Positions 1 through 6,098 of a stretch of 6,525 bases of DNA are shown here, one piece after another. Within the stretch, counting starts at the first letter, position 1. Each line of letters starts with the position of its first letter. The DNA is from Nocardioides sp. Lineage in GTDB: Bacteria; Actinomycetota; Actinomycetes; Propionibacteriales; Nocardioidaceae. The position numbers and the translations under genes were made by a program. The stretch lies in assembly GCA_021166815.1 (NCBI GenBank), contig JAJPEO010000115.1, forward strand, positions 1 through 6,525. The letters are read 5' to 3'. The notes below the pieces were generated by a model. It saw only the letters and a list, made by a program, of their open reading frames with translations. It was not told where the DNA came from and ran no database searches.

Positions 1-1361
1 AGCAGACGCTCCAGCAGACCATGAGCCAGCTGCTCACCTCGGTGCTGACGGTCCTCGGCGTGCTGTCGATGATGCTGTGGATCTCGCCGCTCCTCGCGCT
101 GATCGCGCTGGTGTCCGTGCCGGTCTCGATCGTCGTGACCAGCGCGATCATGAAGCGGTCGCAGGGCCTGTTCGTCCAGCAGTGGCGCTCCACCGGCACC
201 CTCAACGCCCACATCGAGGAGGCGTTCTCGGGCCACACGCTCGTCAAGGTGTTCGGTCGCCAGCGGGCCTCGGAGGACGCGTTCGCCACCCACAACGACA
301 CTCTTCACGACGCGGCGTTCAAGGCGCAGTTCATCAGCAGCCTGGTGATGCCGATCATGATGTTCGTCGGCAACATCAACTACGTGGCCGTCGCGGTCGT
401 CGGTGGCCTGCGGGTGGCGCGCGGGCACCTCTCCCTGGGTGAGGTGCAGGCCTTCAGCCAGTACTCCCGCCAGTGCACCCAGCCGCTCTCTCAGATCGCC
501 TCGATGCTCAACCTGCTGCAGTCCGGGGTCGCGTCGGCGGAGCGGGTCTTCGAGCTCCTCGACGCCGAGGAGCAGACGCCCGAGCCGGCGTACGAGACCC
601 CGAGCGGCCCGGCCGGGCCCGGGGAGGTGCGCTTCGAGCACGTGGCGTTCTCCTACGACCCCGACCAGCCGCTGATCGCGGACCTCTCGCTCGTCGCGCG
701 CCCGGGCCACACGGTCGCGATCGTCGGACCGACCGGCGCCGGCAAGACGACCCTGGTCAACCTGGTGATGCGCTTCTACGAGCTGGACGCCGGACGGATC
801 ACCCTCGACGGGGTCGACATCGCCACCATCCCGCGCTCGGTGCTGCGCTCGCGCATCGGCATGGTCCTGCAGGACACCTGGCTGTTCGCGGGCACGATCC
901 GCGACAACATCGCGTACGGCAACCCCGATGCGACCGAGGCCGACGTCCTGCGCGCCGCGGAGGCGACGTTCGTCGACCGGTTCGTGCACTCGCTGCCCGA
1001 CGGCTACGACACCGTGATCGACGAGGAGGGCTCCAACCTCTCGGCCGGCGAGCGCCAGCTCGTGACGATCGCGCGGGCCTTCCTGTCCGACCCGGCGCTG
1101 CTGATCCTCGACGAGGCCACGTCGTCGGTCGACACCCGCACCGAGCTGCTGCTCCAGCACGCGATGGCGGCGCTTCGCCAGGACCGCACGTCCTTCGTGA
1201 TCGCCCACCGCCTCTCCACGATCCGCGACGCCGACCTGATCCTCGTGATGGAGGAGGGGGCGATCGTCGAGCAGGGCACCCACGCCGAGCTGCTCGCCGC
1301 CCGGGGTGCCTATGCGCGGCTGCACGCCTCGCAGTTCGCCGCCGCGCTGGACGAGGTCTGA
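1..1361 (+). CDS. ABC exporter, fused membrane-ATPase subunit (5' truncated)
   Basis: This is the C-terminal part of a type IV (MsbA/LmrA-like) ABC exporter half-transporter, which uses ATP to move lipophilic compounds or drugs out across the inner membrane. The reading frame is open to the left edge, and the codons before the first ATG (position 21) continue the family sequence, so that ATG is internal; probably 150-200 N-terminal residues are missing. Counting from position 21, residues 1-45 and 105-135 are membrane helices and residues 200-440 are the nucleotide-binding domain. That domain has Walker [10 protein letters not shown] (236-244), Q-loop Gln284, signature LSAGERQ (340-346), Walker B LLILDE (360-365) and the switch His396 in VIAHRLST. 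All catalytic residues are present, so this is an active site. Such subunits often pair with a second ABC half-transporter encoded next door, which would lie left of the window. The substrate cannot be told from sequence. Confidence 0.96.
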   Translation, partial: QTLQQTMSQLLTSVLTVLGVLSMMLWISPLLALIALVSVPVSIVVTSAIMKRSQGLFVQQWRSTGTLNAHIEEAFSGHTLVKVFGRQRASEDAFATHNDTLHDAAFKAQFISSLVMPIMMFVGNINYVAVAVVGGLRVARGHLSLGEVQAFSQYSRQCTQPLSQIASMLNLLQSGVASAERVFELLDAEEQTPEPAYETPSGPAGPGEVRFEHVAFSYDPDQPLIADLSLVARPGHTVAIVGPTGAGKTTLVNLVMRFYELDAGRITLDGVDIATIPRSVLRSRIGMVLQDTWLFAGTIRDNIAYGNPDATEADVLRAAEATFVDRFVHSLPDGYDTVIDEEGSNLSAGERQLVTIARAFLSDPALLILDEATSSVDTRTELLLQHAMAALRQDRTSFVIAHRLSTIRDADLILVMEEGAIVEQGTHAELLAARGAYARLHASQFAAALDEV

Positions 1362-1373
1362 GAGGTCGTCCGG

Positions 1374-1411
1374 AAAAACCGTTGAGCGGCCCCGCAGGTG
1401 CGACGTACCGT
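1374..1411 (+). promoter_or_regulatory. Promoter P1 of the leader transcript, WhiB7-like
   Basis: A -35 box TTGAGC (1382-1387) and a -10 box TACCGT (1406-1411) are separated by 18 bp, which predicts a transcription start near 1416-1418. A five-A tract (1374-1378) ends 3 bp above the -35 box. An AT-rich block at this place is the known hallmark of WhiB7-activated promoters of intrinsic resistance genes in actinobacteria; calling this one WhiB7-dependent is inference. The transcript would begin about 25 bases before the leader ORF. Confidence 0.55.
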
Positions 1412-1422
1412 GGGCACACACG

Positions 1423-1437
1423 GAAAGGAGGTGATCC
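1423..1437 (+). promoter_or_regulatory. Extended Shine-Dalgarno of the leader ORF
   Basis: GAAAGGAGGTGATCC is complementary to the conserved 3' tail of 16S rRNA over 15 bases, far beyond the usual 4-6. The AGGAGG core (1426-1431) ends 11 bases before the ATG at 1443. None of the other starts in this window has a site remotely as strong, so it marks the tiny ORF as really translated. Confidence 0.8.
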
Positions 1438-1442
1438 GAGGA

Positions 1443-1481
1443 ATGAAGTCTTTTCGGATGAGTGAGGTGGCCGCGCGCTAG
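1443..1481 (+). CDS. 12-residue leader peptide (uORF)
   Basis: ATG at 1443 opens a 12-codon frame ending in TAG, coding for MKSFRMSEVAAR. It follows P1 and an exceptionally strong ribosome binding site, and lies 134 bases upstream of the drug efflux gene in a different frame. The early codons include TCT and TTT, rare in this GC-rich DNA, and the last codons (1466-1475) are part of a base-pairing region with 1513-1522. This is the layout of a regulatory leader peptide whose translation state controls RNA folding, as known for inducible antibiotic resistance genes. The peptide weakly recalls the beginning of MerR-type helix-turn-helix proteins (FRMSEVAAR), so a gene remnant is the main alternative; no continuation of such a domain follows in this frame. 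I do not recognise the peptide as a named leader. Confidence 0.6.
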   Translation: MKSFRMSEVAAR

Positions 1482-1572
1482 CCAGCGCACGACCGCAGGC
1501 CCGCGAATCCAACGCGGCCACCCGACCCGCAGGCTCCCGGAATCATCCACCGGGGTGACGGCCTGCGGGTCG
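1466..1572 (+). promoter_or_regulatory. Attenuator-like region with mutually exclusive hairpins
   Basis: Four pairings are visible. The end of the uORF, GGTGGCCGCG (1466-1475), is perfectly complementary to 1513-1522. CGACCCGCAGGC (1523-1534) is perfectly complementary to GCCTGCGGGTCG (1561-1572). A near-copy of the left arm, CGACCGCAGGC (1490-1500), can take the same 1561-1572 partner with one bulged base. CCGCG (1501-1505) can pair with CGCGG (1513-1517). Pairings 1466:1513 and 1523:1561 can coexist, whereas 1490:1561 excludes the latter. A ribosome covering the uORF end would free 1513-1522 and favour the alternative fold. No strong T-run follows 1572 (only TCCGCATTTG), so whether the downstream hairpin terminates transcription is unproven. 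Confidence 0.5.
1523..1572 (+). terminator. Candidate leader terminator hairpin
   Basis: A perfect 12-bp stem (1523-1534 with 1561-1572) encloses a second 5-bp stem CCCGG/CCGGG (1536-1540 with 1550-1554). This GC-rich hairpin lies after the uORF and before P2. Actinobacterial terminators often lack a U-tract, as this one does. It may be the switchable terminator of an attenuator or simply the 3' end of a short uORF transcript. Confidence 0.45.
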
Positions 1573-1579
1573 TCCGCAT

Positions 1580-1614
1580 TTGAGCATCGGGACCCTCGGC
1601 CTTATGGTTGTCGA
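1580..1614 (+). promoter_or_regulatory. Promoter P2 of the MFS gene, leaderless
   Basis: The -35 box TTGAGC (1580-1585), a 17-bp spacer and the -10 box TATGGT (1603-1608) put the predicted +1 at 1615, the A of the MFS start codon. No Shine-Dalgarno sequence precedes that ATG, which supports a leaderless mRNA, a common class in actinobacteria. The -35 box is identical to that of P1. Confidence 0.6.
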
Positions 1615-1638
1615 ATGCAACCGTTGCACGAGGCAACC
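1606..1638 (+). promoter_or_regulatory. Tandem palindromic operator, probably for the MarR protein
   Basis: Two 17-bp imperfect palindromes of the form GTTG-N7-CAAC lie 16 bp apart: GGTTGTCGAATGCAACC (1606-1622) and CGTTGCACGAGGCAACC (1622-1638). They cover the -10 box, predicted start site and first codons of the efflux gene. Between them lies another inverted repeat, TGCAA-CCG-TTGCA (1616-1628). Size and symmetry suit a dimeric winged-helix repressor, and the MarR gene of the same operon is the obvious candidate. The assignment is inferred from position and symmetry. Confidence 0.5.
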
Positions 1639-3213
1639 ATCTCCCCGCCCCCGATGACCCACCGCGAGGTGATGCGCGCGCTGAGCGGGCTCCTGCTGGC
1701 GATGTTCGTCGCCATGCTGTCGAGCACGATCGTGTCCAGCGCGCTGCCGGTGATCGTCACCGACCTGCACGGCAGCCAGACCGGCTACACCTGGGTCGTC
1801 GTCGCCACGCTGCTCACCATGACCGCGTCGACGCCGGTCTGGGGCAAGCTGGCCGACCAGTTCAACCAGAAGGTGCTCGTCCAGACGGCTCTGGTGATCT
1901 ACAGCATCGGCTCCCTCGTCGCCGGCCTCGCGCCGTCGATGGAGGTCCTCATCGGCGCCCGCGCCATCCAGGGCCTCGGTGCTGGCGGCCTCTTCGCGCT
2001 CGTCCAGATCGTCATCGCCACGATCGTCTCCCCGCGCGAGCGCGGCCGCTACTCCGGCTACATCGGTGTCAGCTTCGCCCTCGCCACGGTCTCCGGCCCG
2101 CTCATCGGCGGCTTGCTCGTCGACACGCTGGGCTGGCGCTGGTGCTTCTACGCCGGCCTGCCCGTCGCGGTCGCCGCGTTCGTGGTTCTGCAGCGCACCC
2201 TGCACCTGCCGTTCGTACGCCGTCCCGTGAAGATCGACTACCTCGGCGCCCTGCTGATCATGGCCGGCATCTCGGTGGTGCTGGTGTGGATCTCCCTCGG
2301 CGGCGTCCAGTTCGAGTGGGCGTCCGCGACCAGCATCGCGCTCGCGGTGACCTCGGTCGTGATCATCGCGGCGGCGGTGTGGGTCGAGGCGCGCGTCGCC
2401 GCGGAGCCGATCATCCCGCTGCACCTCTTCGGCGACCGGACGACGCTGCTGTCCACGATCGCCTCCGGCATGATCGGCGTGGCCCTGATGGGCAGCACGG
2501 TCTACCTCCAGATGTACTTCCAGCTCTCGCGCGGCATGAGCCCCACCAAGGCCGGCCTCATGTCGGTCTGCATGGTCGGCGGCATGATGGTCGTCAGCCT
2601 CGTCAGCGGGCGCAGCATCACCCACACCGGCCGCTGGAAGCGCTGGCTCGTCGGCGGCGTGGCCGTCGCCGCCGCCGGCCTGGCCCTGCTCGCCACGATC
2701 GACGAGTCCACCTCGCTGTGGGCGGTCGGTGCCTCCATGCTGGTCCTCGGCGCGGGGCTCGGCGCGACCATGCAGAACCTCGTCCTCGTCGTGCAGAACA
2801 GCACCGCCCACGCCGACATGGGTGCGGCGAGCTCGCTGGTCAACTTCTTCCGCTCCATCGGCGGCGCCGCGGGCGTCTCGGCGATGGGCGCCGGCTTCGC
2901 CCACCAGGTGACGGCCGTGGTCACCGACGGCCTGGCCAAGATGGGCGTCGAGACCTCGACCCTCGCCAGCGGCGGCGAGATCCCGTCGCCGTCCGAGCTT
3001 CCCGAGCCGATCCGCCTCCTCGTCGAGCACGCGTACGGCGTGGCCACCGGACACGTGTTCCTCCTGGCGCTGCCGTTCGCGGTCGCGGCCCTGGTCTGCG
3101 TGGCCCTGCTGCGCGAGACGCCGCTGCGTGAGAGTGTGCTGCGCGAGGAGGAGCTCAACCCCGAGGTGGCGGCGGAGCTCGGGATCGGACAGCCGGGAGG
3201 CGTGAGGACGTGA
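1615..3213 (+). CDS. MFS drug:proton antiporter, DHA2 (EmrB/QacA) family
   Basis: A predicted inner-membrane protein of 532 residues, the normal size for a 14-helix DHA2 transporter that exports drugs in exchange for protons. Family motifs are in order: TIVSSALP (38-45, motif D1), GKLADQF (77-83, motif A), RAIQGLGAGG (116-125, motif B, with Arg116) and the antiporter motif GPLIGG (161-166, motif C). The acidic residue often found in D1 (LDxT) is Ser here. The C-terminal 30 residues are a charged cytoplasmic tail. ATG 1615 is chosen because P2 would start the mRNA exactly there; ATG 1654 (residue 14) also gives a complete transporter. An in-frame GTG at 1462 would add 51 unlikely Arg/Pro-rich residues. 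It forms an operon with the MarR gene, which overlaps its stop, and is probably repressed through the palindromes over its start. Substrate unknown; multidrug or antibiotic export is likely. Confidence 0.93.
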   Translation: MQPLHEATISPPPMTHREVMRALSGLLLAMFVAMLSSTIVSSALPVIVTDLHGSQTGYTWVVVATLLTMTASTPVWGKLADQFNQKVLVQTALVIYSIGSLVAGLAPSMEVLIGARAIQGLGAGGLFALVQIVIATIVSPRERGRYSGYIGVSFALATVSGPLIGGLLVDTLGWRWCFYAGLPVAVAAFVVLQRTLHLPFVRRPVKIDYLGALLIMAGISVVLVWISLGGVQFEWASATSIALAVTSVVIIAAAVWVEARVAAEPIIPLHLFGDRTTLLSTIASGMIGVALMGSTVYLQMYFQLSRGMSPTKAGLMSVCMVGGMMVVSLVSGRSITHTGRWKRWLVGGVAVAAAGLALLATIDESTSLWAVGASMLVLGAGLGATMQNLVLVVQNSTAHADMGAASSLVNFFRSIGGAAGVSAMGAGFAHQVTAVVTDGLAKMGVETSTLASGGEIPSPSELPEPIRLLVEHAYGVATGHVFLLALPFAVAALVCVALLRETPLRESVLREEELNPEVAAELGIGQPGGVRT

Positions 3214-3653
3214 CCACCGATCGCCACGCAGCCGTGCGTCAGATCGAGTCCGAGGTCGGCGTGCTCATCCGCCGCGTCAAGCGAGTGATCACCGACCGGG
3301 CCACGGCGCTGCATCCCGACCTGCACCCGGTCACCTACCTGATGCTGACCCGGGTGATCGAGGTCGGCCCCGTGCGTGCCGCCGACATCGTCGACTCCCT
3401 CGGCATGGACAAGGGCGGCGTGAGCCGCCACGTGCAGACCCTCGTCGACCTCGGCTTCGTCGAGCGTGAGCCCGATCCGGCCGACCGGCGCGCGATGCTG
3501 ATCGTGGCCACCGACCTGGCGCGGACGCGCGTGGTCGAGCTCCAGCGCCAGCGCAGCGAGTACCTCGACGAGAGGCTGTCCGACTGGTCCGACGACGACA
3601 TCGCCGCCTTCTCCGATGCGCTGGGGCGCTACAACCGCGCGCTGAGCGACTGA
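3210..3653 (+). CDS. MarR-family transcriptional repressor
   Basis: A 147-residue winged-helix regulator, typical MarR length. Helices at both ends (about 6-35 and 105-145) form the dimer interface. The DNA-binding domain spans about 40-105, with a recognition helix around DKGGVSRHVQTLVDLG (67-82) and a wing with the family pattern DPADRRA (89-95). MarR proteins usually repress nearby efflux genes and release DNA when they bind a drug or phenolic ligand or are oxidised; there is no cysteine, so thiol oxidation sensing of the OhrR type is unlikely. The GTG start is fixed by the 4-base GTGA overlap with the MFS stop and a GGGAGG/GAGGA ribosome binding site 1-15 bases upstream, so translation is probably coupled to the pump. 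Autoregulation through the tandem palindromes at 1606-1638 is inferred. Confidence 0.92.
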   Translation: MTTDRHAAVRQIESEVGVLIRRVKRVITDRATALHPDLHPVTYLMLTRVIEVGPVRAADIVDSLGMDKGGVSRHVQTLVDLGFVEREPDPADRRAMLIVATDLARTRVVELQRQRSEYLDERLSDWSDDDIAAFSDALGRYNRALSD

Positions 3654-3657
3654 CGTC

Positions 3658-3677
3658 CCGCCCGGGCCGGCGGGCGG
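3658..3677. terminator. Hairpin between convergent genes
   Basis: CCGCCCG (3658-3664) and CGGGCGG (3671-3677) form a perfect 7-bp stem with a 6-base loop. It fills nearly all of the 24-base gap between the MarR stop (3651-3653) and the glucosidase stop (3678-3680). Symmetric and without T-runs, it is a candidate terminator for both strands. Confidence 0.5.
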
Positions 3678-5249
3678 TCAGCGCAACCAGACCGCCGTGT
3701 CGGCCGGAAGCGTGTGACTGTCCAGGGCCGCGCTGGCCAGCAGCACCTCGCCCTCGGGCAGGTCGACGGTCCTGGACCCGCAGTTGAGCACCACCGTCAG
3801 CGGACCGCGCCGGAACGCCAGCACGTCCTCGCCGAGGTCGAGCAGGTCGACCGAGTCGCCGGCCGCGCGAGCGTGCTCCCGTCGCGCCGAAAGGGCACGG
3901 CAGTAGAACGACAGCGTGGAGCCGGGGTCGGCCTGCTGGGCGGCGACGGTGAGCGACGCCCAGTCGTCGGGCTGCGGGATCCAGGGCTGCCCGCTGCCCG
4001 GCCCGAAGCCGTACGGAGCCTGCTCGCCACTCCAGGGCAGTGGCACGCGGCACCCGTCGCGGCCGGGCGTGCCCAGCCGCAGGGCCGCGGGGTCCTGCCG
4101 GTGCTCGGCGGCGACGTCGACCTCGGGCAGGCCGAGCTCCTCGCCCTGGTAGAGGTAGCTGGCCCCGGGGAGCGCCAGCATCGTCATGGTCGCCGCCCGC
4201 GCGCGGGCCAGGCCGCGCGGACCGCCCCCGTAGCGCGACGGGTGGCGTACGACGTCGTGGTTGCTCAGCACCCACGTGGGTGACGCCCCGACCGGCTCGA
4301 CCGCGGCGAACGTGTCGGTGATGACCGTGGCGAACGCCTCGGCCGACCACGCGGCCAGCAGCCAGGCGAAGTTGAAGGTCTGGTCGAGCTCGTCGGGGCG
4401 GACGAACGCCGCGGTCGACTCGGGTGTCTGCGTCCACGTCTCCGCGACGGCCATCCGGTCGGGCCCGGCCTCGTCGAGGATCTCGTGCCAGCGGCGGTAG
4501 ACGTCGTGGACCTCGGGCTGGTCCCACATCGGCTCGTCGCGCAGCTTGAGCTCGATCATCGCGTGGTCGCCGGTCAGGGCGACCGAGCTGGCGGACTCGT
4601 CGCTCTCGAGGACCTGGTCGCGCAGGGACTCTTCCTTGAACAGGCCGTGCGCGACGTCGATGCGGAACCCGTCGACGCCACGGTCGAGCCAGAAGCGCAG
4701 CACCTCCTCGAACATCGCCGGCACCTCGGGGTTGCGCCAGTCGAGGTCGGGCTGGGTGGTGTCGAAGAGGTGGAGGTACCACTGGCCGTCGGCCACCTGC
4801 GTCCACGCCGGGCCGCCGAAGACCGATCCCCAGTTGTTGGGCGGGCCGTCGTCGGAGTCGCGGAACAGGTAACGCGCCCGCTCCGGGCTCCCCGGAGGCG
4901 CCGCGAGCGCGGCCTGGAACCACGGGTGCTCGCTGGAGGTGTGGTTGGGCACGAGGTCGACGATCACGCGCAGGCCGAGCTCATGGGCACGGTCGAGCAG
5001 CCGGTCGGCGTCCTCGAGGGAGCCGAACAGCGGGTCCACGTCGAGGTAGTCGGCCACGTCGTAGCCGTGGTCGTGCTGGGGCGAGCGGTAGAACGGCGTC
5101 ACCCAGAGCGCGTCCACGCCGAGGTCGCGCAGGTGCCCGAGGCGCGAGGTGATGCCCGGCAGGTCGCCGACCCCGTCGCCGTCGCTGTCGGCGAAGCTGC
5201 GGACGTAGACCTGGTAGATCACCGCATCGCGCCACCACTGAGCGCTCAT
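3678..5249 (-). CDS. GH13 alpha-glucosidase (oligo-1,6-glucosidase-like)
   Basis: A 523-residue cytoplasmic enzyme with no signal peptide, which releases glucose from the non-reducing end of short alpha-glucosides such as maltose, isomaltose or related oligosaccharides. GH13 regions are in order: DLVPNH (98-103, region I), QPDLDW (166-171, region V), GFRIDVA (194-200, region II, nucleophile Asp198), AETW (269-272, region III, acid/base Glu270) and SNHDVVR (329-335, region IV, transition-state Asp332). DSDGDGVGD (21-29) is the calcium-binding loop of alpha-glucosidase subfamilies. The protein ends with the usual short C-terminal beta domain (about 450-523). The Val after the nucleophile has been linked to alpha-1,6 activity in Bacillus enzymes, a weak hint only. 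Length is slightly short for the family (about 530-560) but nothing essential is missing. The ATG overlaps the stop of the upstream thioesterase-like gene by 4 bases and has only a weak GGGGTGG ribosome site, suggesting coupled translation. Confidence 0.95.
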   Translation of the reverse strand: MSAQWWRDAVIYQVYVRSFADSDGDGVGDLPGITSRLGHLRDLGVDALWVTPFYRSPQHDHGYDVADYLDVDPLFGSLEDADRLLDRAHELGLRVIVDLVPNHTSSEHPWFQAALAAPPGSPERARYLFRDSDDGPPNNWGSVFGGPAWTQVADGQWYLHLFDTTQPDLDWRNPEVPAMFEEVLRFWLDRGVDGFRIDVAHGLFKEESLRDQVLESDESASSVALTGDHAMIELKLRDEPMWDQPEVHDVYRRWHEILDEAGPDRMAVAETWTQTPESTAAFVRPDELDQTFNFAWLLAAWSAEAFATVITDTFAAVEPVGASPTWVLSNHDVVRHPSRYGGGPRGLARARAATMTMLALPGASYLYQGEELGLPEVDVAAEHRQDPAALRLGTPGRDGCRVPLPWSGEQAPYGFGPGSGQPWIPQPDDWASLTVAAQQADPGSTLSFYCRALSARREHARAAGDSVDLLDLGEDVLAFRRGPLTVVLNCGSRTVDLPEGEVLLASAALDSHTLPADTAVWLR

Positions 5250-6037
5250 GCGGGCGCCACCCCGCCGAAGCGCGCCGGGTCCACGGCGACCCAGACGTGC
5301 TCGGCCGTGGCCACGATGCGGCCGTCGGAGTCGTAGAGGGTCGTCGCGGTCATCGACTTGCGGCCGTCCTGGCCGCGGGCCTCACCGACCACGACGTGCT
5401 TCTCGCCGATCGCCGGGAGCGTGTCCACGCGGGCGCTCATGCGTCCCAGCACCATCAGCCGCTCGCCGAAGTCGGCGGCCCAGGCGCCGGTGCAGTCCAG
5501 TGCCGCCCACGTGGTGGCGAGGGAGGCGCGGGGGTGGTCGTCGGCGTACTGGTGGTAGTCCTCCGCCACGCTCGGGTGCGGCGTCCAGGTGGCCGCCGCG
5601 CGCCCCTCGCCGACGGGGCCGGGGAAGATCCGCAGCCCGTCGCCGGGCTCACGACCCGTGCCGCAGACGAAGCACGTCGGGAAAGGGTGGAACGCCAGTC
5701 CGGGGTAGCCCGCCTCGGCGGCCCGGGCGGTCTCCGCGTCGACCGGATCCACCTCGACGAGTGCCTCCTGCGCCGACTCCGACGGTACGCCGACCAGGCG
5801 CGCCGCCGCGATGAGCGTGCCACCGAAGCTCGCCTGACACCCGTGGTCGTCGGTCGTGACCGTCATCGGGGAGTCCAGCGGCGGTGGCTGCCGCAACGTC
5901 ACCTCGATCGTCGGCCACGCCTCGCACCGGTTGGCGGGGTGGTGGGGGAGCAGCGCAGCCAGGGCGCCGGCGGTCCATCCGCCGTTGCCGGAGTCCGGTG
6001 GTCCGCAGTGGCGTCGGGGGACGATGAGGTCGTTCAC
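5246..6037 (-). CDS. Double-hotdog, thioesterase-like protein
   Basis: With the GTG start at 6037 this is a 263-residue soluble protein. It resembles actinobacterial thioesterase-superfamily proteins with two hotdog halves. The N-terminal half (about 1-100) has the turn-and-helix [14 protein letters not shown] (17-30); the C-terminal half (about 130-255) has a central helix around [13 protein letters not shown] (175-187) and ends in strands carrying the [10 protein letters not shown] segment. Hotdog thioesterases hydrolyse acyl-CoA; Asp181 is a possible catalytic residue, but the substrate is unknown. The linker carries CFVCG with a Cys122-x-x-Cys125 pair and then GDGLRIFPG, a combination I recall from uncharacterised homologues. 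The start is chosen from a promoter with its -10 box 7 bases upstream. TTG at 6067 or GTG at 6046 would add 10 or 3 residues. It probably forms an operon with the alpha-glucosidase, overlapped by 4 bases. Confidence 0.75.
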   Translation of the reverse strand: MNDLIVPRRHCGPPDSGNGGWTAGALAALLPHHPANRCEAWPTIEVTLRQPPPLDSPMTVTTDDHGCQASFGGTLIAAARLVGVPSESAQEALVEVDPVDAETARAAEAGYPGLAFHPFPTCFVCGTGREPGDGLRIFPGPVGEGRAAATWTPHPSVAEDYHQYADDHPRASLATTWAALDCTGAWAADFGERLMVLGRMSARVDTLPAIGEKHVVVGEARGQDGRKSMTATTLYDSDGRIVATAEHVWVAVDPARFGGVAPA

Positions 6038-6044
6038 CCGCGCC

Positions 6045-6074
6045 ACTGTGCCATGCGGCGACGACAAGCGTCAG
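6045..6074 (-). promoter_or_regulatory. Leaderless promoter of the thioesterase-glucosidase operon
   Basis: On the minus strand, a -35-like CTGACG (6074-6069), an 18-bp spacer and -10-like CACAGT (6050-6045) predict transcription starting at or next to the GTG at 6037. No Shine-Dalgarno sequence is present. Both boxes deviate from consensus, so support is moderate. Confidence 0.4.
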
Positions 6075-6076
6075 GT

Positions 6077-6098
6077 GGCCATGGGACACAATGGCCCC
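6077..6098 (+). promoter_or_regulatory. ideR: Leaderless promoter region of ideR with inverted repeat
   Basis: A -10-like CACAAT (6087-6092) would place +1 at 6099, the first base of the GTG start, and there is no ribosome binding site. No good -35 box is seen. An inverted repeat GGCCAT-N8-ATGGCC (6077-6082 and 6091-6096) straddles the -10 and could be a regulator site. It does not resemble the TTAGGTTAGCCTAACCTAA iron box, so classical autoregulation is not visible here. Confidence 0.4.

Noticed and set aside
1443..1481. Leader ORF as the remnant of a MerR-type regulator
   Set aside because: The resemblance covers only about nine residues, nothing of the domain follows in any frame, and the strong ribosome site and pairing arms fit a leader better; kept as an alternative only.
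1462..1614. N-terminal extension of the MFS protein from GTG 1462 or GTG 1555 (in frame)
   Set aside because: The extra residues are Arg/Pro-rich, unlike DHA2 N-termini, have no ribosome binding site, and overlap the leader ORF, the hairpins and P2.
1604..1657. 17-codon ORF from ATG 1604 overlapping the MFS start in another frame
   Set aside because: No ribosome binding site, and the ATG lies within the -10 box of P2, so it is not on that transcript.
1543..3054. Long open frame on the minus strand opposite the MFS gene
   Set aside because: Translation is low-complexity His/Asp/Arg/Gly, typical of an antisense shadow in high-GC DNA; the plus strand encodes a clear transporter.
3331..4923. 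530-codon open frame on the minus strand in another frame of the glucosidase
   Set aside because: Arg/Pro/Ala-rich shadow with no domain; the GH13 frame carries all catalytic motifs.
6060..6072. Inverted repeat GACG-ACAAG-CGTC between the divergent genes
   Set aside because: A four-base arm is expected by chance in this composition.
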